NCBI GenBank assembly: GCA_023159155.1
Contig: JAJNNX010000070.1
Span: 62,001 to 126,000, forward strand
DNA length: 64,000 nucleotides
Direction of reading: 5' to 3'
DNA from: Ustulina deusta
Taxonomy: Eukaryota; Ascomycota; Sordariomycetes; Xylariales; Xylariaceae
Below the pieces are notes generated by a model, which saw only the letters and a program-made list of their open reading frames with translations, was not told the DNA's origin and searched no databases. Shown piece after piece: positions 22,325 to 33,169 of the stretch. The stretch's first letter is position 1. Each line of letters starts with the position of its first letter. The translations under genes and the position numbers were made by a program.

Positions 22325-24150
22325 TCAGCTATTTTCAACTTTCTTTTGCCACCGCCAAGCTTCGCACTCGAAATTGGCATAACACCGGAACTCGTTCTTC
22401 AATCCGCTATGCACGGGCTCGTAGGTCGTTGTGGACACACCTAGGGGTTTGTATAGCCGGTTCACGAGCTCCTCCATGCGTTCGCCTGTGCAGATTAGGA
22501 CGCGCGGGAGGGTACTGTTAGCTGCGGCTGCGGTTGCGGCTGCGGTTGTTGTGGTGCCGGTATTGGTGTGTGCGAGCCAACGCATTGTCATGGCCACTGT
22601 TCTTTGTGTTGGCATATGAGTAGGTTGGCAAAGGTAGATCGGTAGATAGATAGTTGAGTGATAGTTCGGGATAACAGGAAAATAGGGTAGAGGGAAAGCA
22701 AGGAATGGTGAGGTAGGTGTCGAGGCACTATTTCTCAAGAAGAGGGATATACATATATCTAGATATATGTGTATATATTAAGTATCTTACTTACTTTTCG
22801 TCTGGCAGTCGTCACTGAGGAAGGGGGGGTCGCAGATCATCCTGTCTACGGCGCCTTTCAGATGCGCTATGTTGATAGAGCGTTAGTTTAATTGTAGAAC
22901 CGTCGTTCCTTGTATTCCGATCTCAATCTCGTCTCTTAGGGATATGAATAAGGATAGCATTGAATAGCGCTGGGTTGTGGGGGACATGAGAATCTCTACA
23001 CATCTTCTTCACTCATGGTCATGACTATTCAGACGAAACAAACCGGAACGACACAAGAAGAGAAGAAGAACGAATGAATGGACAGGAGTGAGTGGTGCTA
23101 ACCGAATGCCTCGTAAGCAGAGATAGGAATGGGAAAACAAGAGATCAATGGAGTTGGTCGGTCCAAGACGCCTTCACAGCGATAGGAATCACGTACCTGG
23201 AAGCTTGAGAGGTTGGGCGAAATCGTAGAAGACGAACTCAGGGAAGACGGCGAACCGATAGTCGTGCTCAAGCAGGAATGTTTTCGGCTTCGGGCCCGCG
23301 TACGCTGCGGCGGCCTGGATGAAGAGAGAATATCAGTCGGATGCTTCAAGGTGAGAATGTATAATACAACTTCTGGGCTCTGCCCGATGATGCCATGGCA
23401 GCGAGCGATTACCGCCCTGCTCCCCTGGGCCATTCTCCATTCCCCCGGGCACCTCTGCAGGAGACTAGCTTGCAAGCTACGAGATATCACCCACTCGCGT
23501 CGAGATTAGGGGAGGGGGCGGCGGTGTGTGCCAAACATACCGTGATCTTCCTCAGCGCAACAAATACGCTCGGCGTAGAAACCACGGCGATGACCGAGTC
23601 ATCGCTCGTGCCGTCAAGCAGTTGGCTGGCGAGGAGGTTTGCCGTCTCGTCAGCATACTAGAATGCCCAACAAACTCATCATGGTCAGCTCGAGCCAAGG
23701 ACGCCGAAGACCAAGTCATAGCAAAACGGGCAAAAGCCACGCACCCAAAACTGCGACTCATTCCAGTCTTCGGTGAAGGCATGAATAGATAACTCGGCCG
23801 CCGTCGACGCATTCACGCCTCCTCCCCCTCCTCTCTCTCCCCCATCTGCTCGTTCTCCATCGTCGGCGTCGACCCTCGCCTTCAGCTTCTCCAGATTCTG
23901 TGTCTGCGCATCGCGCTCAGCATAGAACTCCGTGAGAGCCGCCAGCGCGTCCGTCGAGAGCGTCCTGTTGTTTATTTCCCGGTGAGTTAGTGAGTCAGTC
24001 GGCGCGCAAGCTCCAGTCCTGTAGGGGAGAACGAGGATGAGAAGGAGGGGGAAACAAAGAAAAGAAAAAAAAAGAAAAAAAGAGGAGCTTGAAAGTGATA
24101 ATAGCAAGAATACGGGTAACTCACAAGGAATCTTCTGTGTCGTCGGTCAT
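22325..24150 (-). CDS. EFM5: Efm5-type protein-lysine N-methyltransferase (eEF1A)
   Basis: Six exons on the minus strand: 24150-24125, 23964-23745, 23657-23541, 23314-23197, 22866-22795 and 22596-22325, giving 274 aa. The pieces assemble into the EEF1AKMT1/Efm5 fold: LSTDALAALTEFYAERD at the start, ESQFWYADETANLL, a cofactor-binding region with VIAVVSTPSVFVAL, FVFYDFAQPLKLPAHLKG, the catalytic ICDPPFLSDDCQTK (DPPF at 173-176) and the end VSTTTYEPVHSG...FRCYANFECEAW. The DPPF motif is shared with N6-adenine methyltransferases, but this group methylates a lysine of elongation factor 1A (Lys79 in yeast). An acidic, glycine-rich insert (GERADGGERGGGGG) lies near residues 50-65. Intron 4 is long (330 bp). 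The last exon junction (TGGCC at 22596) is the least certain. Runs of Thr/Ala (GTTTTAAATAAAA) sit in the last exon. Confidence 0.88.
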
Positions 24151-24734
24151 GTTATAAAACAGTCATGTAGGCGACTAGAGCCCGCAGGTTGACTTGAATT
24201 TGCTTGTGGTTTGTTGCAGTACGGTCGGAGAGGGTTGGCTAGTCTGGCCCCTTATCATGGCCTGATTGGGATAAAGATATGGTGATTAATTGATGGAGGT
24301 AGGTGGTGAGTGTAGGTAGATTGATTCAGTAGCTACGGCAACACAGCATCACTGCTTTATCGCTTTCACCTGCTCAAAAAGCTTCGGCTTCACTCGGTCA
24401 ATTGTGGGTCGTTGTGTGCGTGTGCCTTCAAGAAATAAATCCATGTTCTTTATATGTGATTGCTTCTCATTCGGCGCCAAATCTCTGTTTCTTGCTCTTT
24501 GCAGAAGTCTCGGTTAAGGAGCCAGTCAGAGCTGGTCGATCTCTGTCTGGTAGAGCCTGTTTGAACTTGACAAGAGCTCCCAACAGCGCTAGTAGTACTC
24601 GCCAGCAGAGGGAGGTACTTCTTGCGTCAAACCAGAATCTTCAAGTCAAGGAAACTATTTGTCTAGAGTATATATGTACATTTGTTACACCCAGGTTTCC
24701 AGTGAACTTAGAAAGCCCCTTGAGAGCTCTCCCT
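24151..24734. other. Short intergenic region EFM5 / NDUFA9
   Basis: 5' flank of EFM5 and 3' flank of the NDUFA9 gene. No further gene seen. Confidence 0.5.
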
Positions 24735-26229
24735 CTATAATTCGTCCGTGACATGAATGTACTTCCGATCTTCTCTCTTCTCCTTCTCCGTCGCCGGCGG
24801 GAGGTCGTAGTATGCCGAGCTGCGGTATCCTTGCTATCGGCTTGTTAGTCGTCTCTCTGCACCGTTTTAGGCCTTGAGAACGCGAAGAGGGGAAAACGTA
24901 CCAAGTAGTGATAGGTGTAGTTGCTAATATCGCCAGGTGTGATACCAAGGTCCGCAAAGGTCTTGGCGGTCTCATCAATCTTCTGATCGATAAATTCCTT
25001 CTGTACATCCTCGGCCGAAAGGATTGGCCACCATAGCAGACGGTTGAGTAGACCGGCAGCGGGCTCTAGGATCGCCTTGGGAACGTTGAGGTGTCTTCGC
25101 TTCTTGTAAATCTCGCGATCTACCATCTCAGCGATCTCTTCCGTCGAGTAGTTCTTGGGGCCGTAGAGCTCGAACGTCTGACCGGCTGTGTTGTCGTCGT
25201 ACAACATGAGCTCAAGGGCATGGCCAACATCGATCGACTGATCACGCATGCGGGTTAGCTTGCTCTCATCCAACCCTCTCTTCCCGAGGTGGAACCTACG
25301 TGGACAGGCCAATACCTCTCCTGCATGTTGTTCGATGTGAAAAGGTTGGTGATGCCGGCCAATCGAGTTAGGAGGTTGTCCTCGAAGCCGAACAGGGGTG
25401 CCGGTCGCACGATGGTGGTCTCGGGAAAGATGCTCCGGGCGACCTGCTCTCCCCTTCCCTTGGTGGCAAAGAAGCTCGCGGGTGAGTTGGGATCGGCATT
25501 GTAGGAGGAGACATGGATGTAGCGGTCGACATCATACTTGGCGACGGCCTCGGCGATCCTCTCGGTTCCCTCGACGTGGACATCCTCAAGGCTGAAGTTC
25601 TTGGTGGGATAGTTACGGCCGACGAGGTTGTAGACGACGTCGGAATGCCTGACACTGGCCTCGATGGACTCGGTGTTGTGCAGATCATATTCGATGAAGA
25701 CGACACGGCCGAGATCGCCGGAAACCTTGAGATGGCGCTTGGCCATCTCCTCGCGGTAGGGAACGATGACCTGGCATCCCTGACGGGCTGCATGTGTGAA
25801 GACGAGGAATCAGCCCAGAGCCACAGCCAGCGGAGCGAGCGAGCGAGCAAGATATGAAGACATTCCAGCCGTACCTAACCGGTTCACGATGTACCGCCCG
25901 AGTTGTCCCGTTGCGCCAAATACGGTGGCAACATGGCCTGGGGAGAGATGTCATGGTCAGCGTCGGCGTCGAAAACGGCGCAGGATCGAGCAGCTGTGGC
26001 AGCATACCTCCGAGAGACGATCTACAGGGCCGCAGGTGTCAGTGCACAGCGCATTGGCGCGAGGCCAAGTCGGCGGGTGCGAGGACGGGAGGACTTACCG
26101 GCCGCCCTGGACGCGGAGGATGGGCTTCCCGGTGCGCGAGATGGTGAGGTCGGCAATGTGACGGGCCTGGCTGTTCAGGCCGAACACCAGCTTTCGACTG
26201 GACCGCACAGCGGTCGGAAAGGAGGCCAT
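24735..26229 (-). CDS. NDUFA9: NADH dehydrogenase (complex I) 40 kDa / NDUFA9 subunit
   Basis: Six exons on the minus strand: 26229-26099, a 14-nt exon 26021-26008, 25937-25875, 25787-25300, 25237-24902 and 24833-24735, giving 376 aa, close to the Neurospora 40 kDa subunit. The Arg/Ser-rich N-terminus (MASFPTAVRSSRK) is a likely mitochondrial presequence. The Rossmann motif VFGATGQLG (Gly56, Gly59, Gly62) fits the short-chain dehydrogenase-like fold, which holds a structural NADPH. Further blocks are VVYNLVGRNYPTKNF, YIHVSSYNADPNSPA...TKGRGE, ATIVRPAP-like TTIVRPAPLFG and GQTFELYGPKNYSTEEI. This accessory subunit sits at the junction of the matrix and membrane arms and supports complex I stability. 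It is transcribed divergently from RPN9 with about 720 bp between the starts. Confidence 0.92.
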
Positions 26230-26949
26230 TCTTGTGTACAAGAACGGCGGGCGCCTCTCCAATTGCGATGTGTAGAGTAGGCTTCACCGGGTCTGACCGT
26301 GAGAAGCTGCTCTCTGTTCGGTCGGTTGAAGCTCTCCTCCAATTGCATGGTTCGAGGTCTGGCTGACAAGCCGCACAGTGCAGTGGCGTGTGATTGGCTG
26401 TACATAGGGTATCAGCTGGCAAGGAACATATTGCCAGACGTCGGTCGCATGCCGAGGAGAGGACGTCAGTGCCTTGCACTCTGGCTTCCCTCGGCGGGTA
26501 CAAGCCACAGGTGGCGTCAGGGTGGTGTACCTACATGTATGTACACTGGCTTCACCTATACATACTTACATCATCACAAATACCTAGCGAGTACCTAGTA
26601 GGTACCGCTGTAGCGTCCTGTGGGTAGGTACACTGGTACATACCTACCTTAGTGTAGGTGGGCAGGCTGCACACCAGCCGCGTATAGGCCTGGTTTAGGA
26701 CGGCCATCACCACTACTTTCAGGTAGATATCATCATCACCACCATCGTCCATGCTCCTCCGACGGAGCTCCCTTCAAGAGTTCCCCCGAAACCCACGAAC
26801 AACCACTTTCAGCATACCCTCTCCCACTGCCACCGCGGAACACGCTAGCGACATCCCCGTCCTGTCTTCCCTGTAGATTGAGTCCGATCTCCCGCCAATA
26901 CCCAATACATCAGATTCTTACGTGCGATCCGAGAAGCCGAAATCATAAC
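26230..26949. promoter_or_regulatory. Divergent promoter region NDUFA9 / RPN9
   Basis: 720 bp separates two divergent start codons, so it holds both promoters. It includes an ACCT/AGGT motif cluster (26526-26672) and a CATCATCACCACC stretch (26730-26750). No gene seen inside it. Confidence 0.55.
26526..26672. repeat. ACCT/AGGT motif cluster in a divergent promoter
   Basis: It contains GTACCTAC, TACCTAGCGAGTACCTAGTAGGTACC, GGGTAGGTAC and ACATACCTACC, partly palindromic, the same family as at 8649 and 42305. Confidence 0.55.
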
Positions 26950-28160
26950 ATGAACGTCGACACAATCGCCGACTTCCTCGCTGACCAGCGGGACCGGGCT
27001 CCCGAAGAGCTCCAGGGTCTGATCATCCAGTTCGAGGATTTCTGGGAGCGCAAACTATGGCACCAGCTTACCGACCTCCTCATCGAGTTCTTCGCGAACC
27101 CTAAGAGCGAACCACAGCGCCTGCCTTTCTTCAAGGTCTTCATACTGAAGTTTGCAGACAAGATCAACCAACTGAAGCTGGTCGACCTGGGTCTGAAGGC
27201 GGCCACACAATGTCGAGGTACGCTCCAGCCCCAGCATGAGCCCTGTCGCCCACTGTCCGCGTCGCGGGAGCTAATGCCGTGTTAGATGACAAGGAGCGCT
27301 TAGCCTTCCTTGCCGACCTCGCCAAGAAGGTCGACAACGAGAACTCACAAGACGCATTCGTCTATGCCACCGTCGCCGCTGCCCGCGTCGAGCTGCTGCT
27401 ACGCGACGGCGAAGCATCCCGGAGAGATCTGGACAGGGCCGAGAAGATCCTCGACTCCTTTGACTCGGTAGAGACCAAGGTACACGCCGCCTTCTACCAG
27501 GTCAACGCCGACTACTACAAGGCCAACGCCGACTTCGCTTCCTACTACCGCAATGCTCTCCTCTACCTAGCATGCATAGACCTGTCCACCATCTCCCCCA
27601 ATGAGCGCAAAGCCCGCGCCTACGACCTAGGCATCGCTGCCCTGGTATCAGACTCCATCTACAACTTTGGTGAACTACTTCTACACCCCATCCTAGACGC
27701 TCTGACAGGCGACCTGGAGTGGCTACGCGATCTGCTATTAGCCTTCAACAGGGGAGATCTAGGAGCGTACGACATGTTATCGGGCCACATCTCGTCGAAT
27801 CGCTTGCTGCAAGACCACGAGGACGAGATCCGGGAAAAGATCTACCTGGCCGCCTTGACCGAGAGCGTATTCCGGCGGCCGCCTCACGAGCGCGCCATGA
27901 CCTTCAGCACAATATCAGCCGATACGAAGGTGCGACCCAACCAGATCGAGCACCTGGTCATGAGAGCTCTGAGCTTAGGTCTTGTGCGCGGCACCATCGA
28001 CCAGGTCGACGAGGTCGTCAATTTCACTTGGGTCCAACCGCGCATTCTAGACATGAGCCAGATCGCCAGCATGAGCCAAAGGCTGGGCGAATGGGGTGAG
28101 AATGTCAATAAGCTCGGCAATTGGATTGAGGCAACGGGACAAGATATCTGGGCGCCTTGA
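26950..28160 (+). CDS. RPN9: 26S proteasome lid subunit Rpn9 (PSMD13)
   Basis: Two exons, 26950-27217 and 27286-28160, giving 380 aa. The N-terminal helical repeats carry FEDFWERKLWHQLTDLLIEF and AFYQVNADYYKANADFASYY. The C-terminal PCI domain (about residues 170-345) has YNFGELLLHPIL, then FSTISADTKVRPNQIEHLVM, then LSLGLVRGTIDQV in its winged-helix part, followed by a last helix (SMSQRLGEWGENVNKLGNWI) that fits lid assembly. The length matches yeast Rpn9 (393 aa). It is a scaffold subunit of the regulatory particle lid and has no catalytic site. The single intron (68 bp) has a GTACGC donor and TTAG acceptor. Confidence 0.93.
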
Positions 28161-28855
28161 GGTCTGCGTTATCGAGTGTCCATTTATCTCTAGGGGAATA
28201 GACAGGAAAATCGCAACGCTAACAGCGCTCGGGAAAGGAATTTGTGCTACTGGCATCTGGATCACCGAGTATGGAAGCGAAGGACGAAACTAAAAAGACA
28301 CGACGCCAAATTCTATGGAACCGTTGACCTGAGTCTGTATGATAGTCGACTAATAGACACCCGCCTCCTCGGTAGCGGGGAGGGGGGCCTAGAAATACAA
28401 GCAGTAAAAACCCTCGGGAGCTTAGGATCACCGTACTCGTGACTTTGCTTGTACCGCATTCTGCTTTAACCAGTGCGGATCATGCAAAGCCAACATGTGT
28501 CAGTGTCGTTTCATAGAACACTTTCAAGTCCACGGTGATTCTATAAAAGGAAGACAATATCACGAGCTAACCTAAACGAACTTAGCTGTACTGTTAGCAA
28601 AATAAGTCAGTCGGCTACCAGTATACAATGCAAGGGCACGAGAAACGGTGCTGGACTATCACACAGGTATAAAGGCAATCATATATCTATCGCTCACGCA
28701 CCAGACACCCATAATTCTAGAAACGAAGACTCTCCCTCTCCTCTCTCATAAAGCCCTCGTACGGAAGATGAAACTTTCATTCAAAAACTCCAATATTTTA
28801 TGTATAGCCTGCCTCACCGAATCCGGGCCAGGGCAAATGCACGAAGCCATACATA
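28161..28855. other. Convergent 3' region of RPN9 and GAA1
   Basis: 3' flanks only. A frame at 28648-29010 overlaps the GAA1 3' end in antisense and is a shadow. Confidence 0.5.
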
Positions 28856-31067
28856 TCACGCACCCTTCAGTTTTGTTTTCATCCCTGGTTGTCCCAGTAC
28901 GACGATGGAGCCGACTAGCCAAGCCGGCCACCAGACACACCAGACGACGAGGGGAATATACAGGCCCCAAACGTCCCAGCCAAAGGCGGCTTCCGAGAGG
29001 ACATGCCTAAGCGTATCTAACAGCCCAGTTCCATTGCTCCCATAACTGGAAGCATACGCCGCAGCGCCAGCAAGGACGGCAGCTGTAGGGCTCGCGATAT
29101 GAAGTAGAGCTGTGTAGGCGTAGCGCACAGCTGCATTGTCAGGCCAGGGGCGGGCGAAGGAAAGAGGTGTCGAGACCAACCCTACCAGGAAGGCGAGGCT
29201 GAAGTTTAGCGTTGCGAGGGAGCTGAGGAACATGCCGAGAAGAAGAAGGGAGAATGATTTTAGGAGGTAGAGTTGCTGGAGGGTGAGAGGGCGTGCAGAA
29301 GTCGAGTGCACCATGTTATAGATAAGTGAAGGGAAGAAGATGTTGAAGATGCTGAAGACGAGGAAGAACGGGGCTAGGAGCTATTGCCGCGTTAGTATAA
29401 GTTGTTCTTTTCATGGGGATCAACCTCGTTCAAGAGCGTAGGATTATATGATAACGGTGATCCCATGGGACAGTGCTGACGATCTTGAAGAAAGAAAGAA
29501 AAAGAAAAAAAGGGAAAAGAGAGTAGGTCAAGAATAATGTTGAAGGGTCACTCACGCGAGACGGTGTATGGTTGAAAATGAATAGCGGCAGGGCCCCAAG
29601 GAAGTGGCATGCTATGACAATTCCCAATGGAAGATACAACTCTCGTTCAGCAGCGGCGGGCACCAATGGCTTCACTGTCGCAGCCCCTTTCTTCCCGTCC
29701 ATGGCCTCTGCCCCCGTCACGCTCGAAGACTCGGTCGATCTAGGGACACCATCTCCGGAGCCGCTCTTGACCCACATCAAGATCGCCATGATAGTGAAGT
29801 TGACGGCGATCAGCATGGCGCTAGGTAGATAAGTACCGATGCTGACGAAGCGGTCCTTGTGTATGAGAAGGTAGAAGAAGAAACTTTGATGTAGGTGCTC
29901 AAGCAGATTGTTCAAGCTCCGGAAAGTACCCTCGACAAGACGACCAAGTCCCATCTCGTCATGCCAGCCATTTCCGACAGGTTGTAACGTGACGGCATCT
30001 ACGTGGTATGGGATGAAGCTGCTATGAGGGCCGACGGCATGGCCTAGCCCCTGGTTCATCATGCCACGCAGCATCGTCTTCAAACGGTCATTGTACCTGT
30101 CCGAGTGGCCGAACCTCTCCTGGATGAAAGAGTGCATGCCCATCTGTCCGTTGGCGATGTTGTTCACCGAGTTGATGAGGTCCAAGTTAGGCAGCTGCCC
30201 ATTGACGCCATCATAAACGACATGTACGCCGTCGAAGCGCCCTTCGTGCGGGTAGTCGATAGCGACGGCGCCCTGGAGGAGTCCCGACTTGATGGGTAGG
30301 GATGCGACACTAGACGAGTCATGGGCGTCATGGTACGCATCCACCCAGGCTTGGATGGCTGCCCTGCTGTCGGGAGGAACAACGAGTATGATGTCTTTGG
30401 ACCACAGCGACCAGCGCTTGAAGTACCGGGCTAATGTCAGCGCAAGAGCCACACCGTTGCGATTGAACTCATCCTTGACATTCTTCCACGCCGCCACCAG
30501 CACGATGGCCTCGGTTGCGTCGCCGCGCGGGGCTTGCAGGATGGCGTATGCGTTCTCGCCGGCATATGTGTTTCCGGCAGAGTGGTATGTGTAGTTCTGG
30601 CGGCCAACCTTGAGGCCAATGCCCTTGAAGATGTTCTCGAGCTCGTTGTTGATCCTGTTCACGTTGTGCAAGCGCACCACACGTCAGATCTCGACCGCCA
30701 CAGTCGGCAACCAAGGCCAATACCAACACACTCACTCGATGTTGGTCTTCTCCTTCAATGCGTCGACCTCGTGTCTATACGCGCGGAAGACATTTTGATC
30801 GCTTCCGCCGAAATACGTATGGACCTGGCCTGGCAGGAGAGCGTTTTCGGAGATGTAGGTCCGTCTCGAGTAGTCGTCGAGAGGGAGAAGCAACAGCCAG
30901 ACCACGCCGACCACGATGCATAGGAGAGAGAGGTAGGGCGGGAGCTTCAACAATCGTGGATCGCGGCGCAACGTGAGGATCGTGGCTGTTGGTGAACACG
31001 TCGCATTAGTGACGGATTAATAACATGTGCGAGCAAGCTTCCTCGACGTACAGAGTAGACGCGGCAT
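28856..31067 (-). CDS. GAA1: GPI transamidase subunit Gaa1
   Basis: Exons on the minus strand: 31067-31052, 30985-30736, 30654-29556, a possible 51-nt exon 29475-29425, and 29380-28856. The product is 646 aa with the small exon and 629 aa without it; yeast Gaa1 is 614 aa. An N-terminal transmembrane helix (YLSLLCIVVGVVWLLLLPLD) is followed by the large lumenal peptidase M28-like domain: NTYAGENAYAILQAPRGDAT, EAIVLVAAW, WSKDIILVVPPDSRAAIQAW, HEGRFDGVHVVYDGVNGQLP, HAVGPHSSFIPYHVDAVTLQ. Several C-terminal helices follow (LYLLKSFSLLLLGMFLSSLA, LSFARPWP, WLVGSIVVLGQPG). Gaa1 acts in the ER membrane in the complex that attaches GPI anchors to proteins. The third exon start (GAACAG acceptor at 30655-30657) was chosen because an in-frame TGA lies just upstream. 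The tiny first exon encodes MPRLL. Confidence 0.88.
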
Positions 31068-32020
31068 GGCTCTTTTGTTGTGAGCCAGCTCGTCAACCGG
31101 CGGCTAATGGGCTTGACAGAGCTGTGTTAAGGTGGTGTGTTGTATCCATGAACGTGAAGGTTTGATACCTATTGTACCTACACTCAGGTACGAGGTAGCT
31201 GCCTCTGGAGGTACTCTGATGTCAGACCCCTACCTGCCTGTACCTCCCGTACACACTTTCAAGGGTCCTCCAGATTTAAAATGGGTCCCAATGGCCGCCA
31301 TTGCCGGGACCCTTGCAGCCAGGAGGGACGGTATGGAGCTATGCTTAGTTGCATGCCTACCCTAAATATGATGCCCCTATATATGCATATTCCCAACTGT
31401 CAAACCACAATACTGATGGAAATGGATGGGACGCATTTCTGATGTGCAGAACAAGATGAAGAGAGAAAATACTCTGCTTTAAATGATCATCAAGACGCAT
31501 CCCGGCATGTCCCAGTACCTTCATGTGCCCAAACCTGGTATCTACACATTAAACTACAGCAGTCAACTCGGCACGGCACGAAATAGTCACGTTATATCAA
31601 ATCCGTTAATACCCCATGTACAACGCAAGGAGTCCTTGATGTTCTTTGACAACTAAGCAATAATCACTGCTTGCCCATAGAGATGGTAGTATTGAATCGT
31701 TTCGAATCCGACTGGCTGGCATTAGAGCTAGGTTCTAGGGCAGATGCAAATCAATCCTAGCTGCTTAGATTCGGTCGAGAATTATTACCCATTACCCAAC
31801 CATAGAGAGCGTCAACAACGCCAAAACAGGAAATGAGAAGCGCCAAAGTCCACCCTCCCCTCGGAAAGTCTCCCCAGCAGGTACGTGATTACCCTCGGAA
31901 CCGTGAACGCCAGTGTCATACAGGAGGAGGTAGCCACGATATTACTGGTCTCATAAACAATGTCTTATATCGATACAATGTATACATTTGCGCAAGCGTC
32001 TCTCTATATCATCACCTGCA
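31068..32020. other. Intergenic GAA1 promoter / RBD2 3' flank
   Basis: It contains a few ACCT motifs (31180-31250). No gene seen. Confidence 0.5.
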
Positions 32021-33169
32021 CTATGGGCCGAGACGCTGTGTACTCCCTATTATACTCATCGGTGTTGTGCTGCTGCTGGAAGCGTTCGTCGGTAGCACCC
32101 CAAATCGACCGTATGTCTTCTGGTCGACGCTGACGTAGTGAGGTAGCCGACCTAGGAGATTCAACCGACTCTCTATCTCTCGCAAAATCCATTCTGGCGG
32201 GGCGAGGAACTTCAGATACCCCAAGCCGACTACAAAGCTTCTTATTAGCGCGCGATGCTGGCTGCGGGGGTGAACGGTTTATGCATACAGAGATATCCGG
32301 TGCCGGCGCCGCACAGATGTCCAAGGAAGCTCGTGCCCGGGACGATGGCTTGAACAACCACCGCCGTAAAGAGAGGCGTTGTCCATGTTGGGACATGGTA
32401 CGTCCCAATAACTAGGTACGGGTTTGTCTTGTACGTTCGGACTCCTTCCATTCCCAGCAAGAGGAATACCCATAGGCTAAATATACTTGTCAGCAGTCTT
32501 GTTTTCTCGGACGAGCGGCAACGTTTCTGTTGCGTCTTTCGCCCCCCTACCTGGCTCCTAGAACGGCGTGATTCCCCCCAAGCACGACTCGCTCCAAAAA
32601 AACATATACTAAAGCAGGTATTGTCGTTAAAGCTGGAGTCAACTGTCAGCTACTATCTTGTTCTACCGACGGCAGAGTCACAAGCTAACAGGGTATACTC
32701 ACGGCCGAAAAACAAAGCTAGCGAGGTTAAGGTGCCGAACTCGGTTTCGAATCTTTCTAGTAAGGGGGCCAAGGCGAGAATGTTGAAAAAAGTATGGAGC
32801 AGACTTTTGTGTATTAAGGGGAAGGTATTAACACGATACACTAGAGAGCAGTAGATTGGCATTGGTTAGCAAACTCTGTGTGTGTATAGATATATACGTG
32901 TTTATGCGTGCGCGTGTGCGAGCATGTGTGTCTGTGTCCGTGTCTGTGTCTGTGGATGGACGAAGATGTTGGACAATGAGATTACACATACTGGTGGTGA
33001 GGTTTAACTCGCGTGGTATTAAAGCCCCCCATTCCCGAATGTTCCAAGCACCTTGAATGCCAACCAGCCCGAAAGCAACCATGACGACAATCATGGCGCG
33101 GGTGAAGAGAGGGAGGCGGAGCAAGTACGAGCGCGCTCGCTGCGCATTGAAAGACGGTATATTGGGCAT
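32021..33169 (-). CDS. RBD2: Rhomboid protease Rbd2
   Basis: Five exons on the minus strand: 33169-32992, 32840-32703, 32632-32551, 32476-32289 and 32229-32021, giving 264 aa. The pieces read as a complete Golgi-type rhomboid: RLPLFTRAMIVVMVAFGLVG (helix 1), YRVNTFPLIHKSLLHTFFNI (helix 2), LALFFGPLTTIPALVYVFLE, then LGASLWVFLLLG with catalytic Ser133, and SFLGHLCGAGTGYLFG with catalytic His186. The C-terminal tail LGRLPHYVSVDQKTYGRFG is typical of fungal Rbd2; the tail of related RbdB-type proteins is reported to bind Cdc48. This group acts in SREBP cleavage in fission yeast and Aspergillus. The exon 3 acceptor was set at CCAG (32633-32636), because the earlier CAG gives the wrong frame. Intron 1 (151 bp) holds a GT-rich repeat. 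Confidence 0.88.
32879..32955. repeat. GT/GTCT-rich simple repeat in RBD2 intron 1
   Basis: Iterated TGTGTCTG/TGTCCG units on the plus strand, wholly within the first intron of the minus-strand rhomboid gene. Confidence 0.7.
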
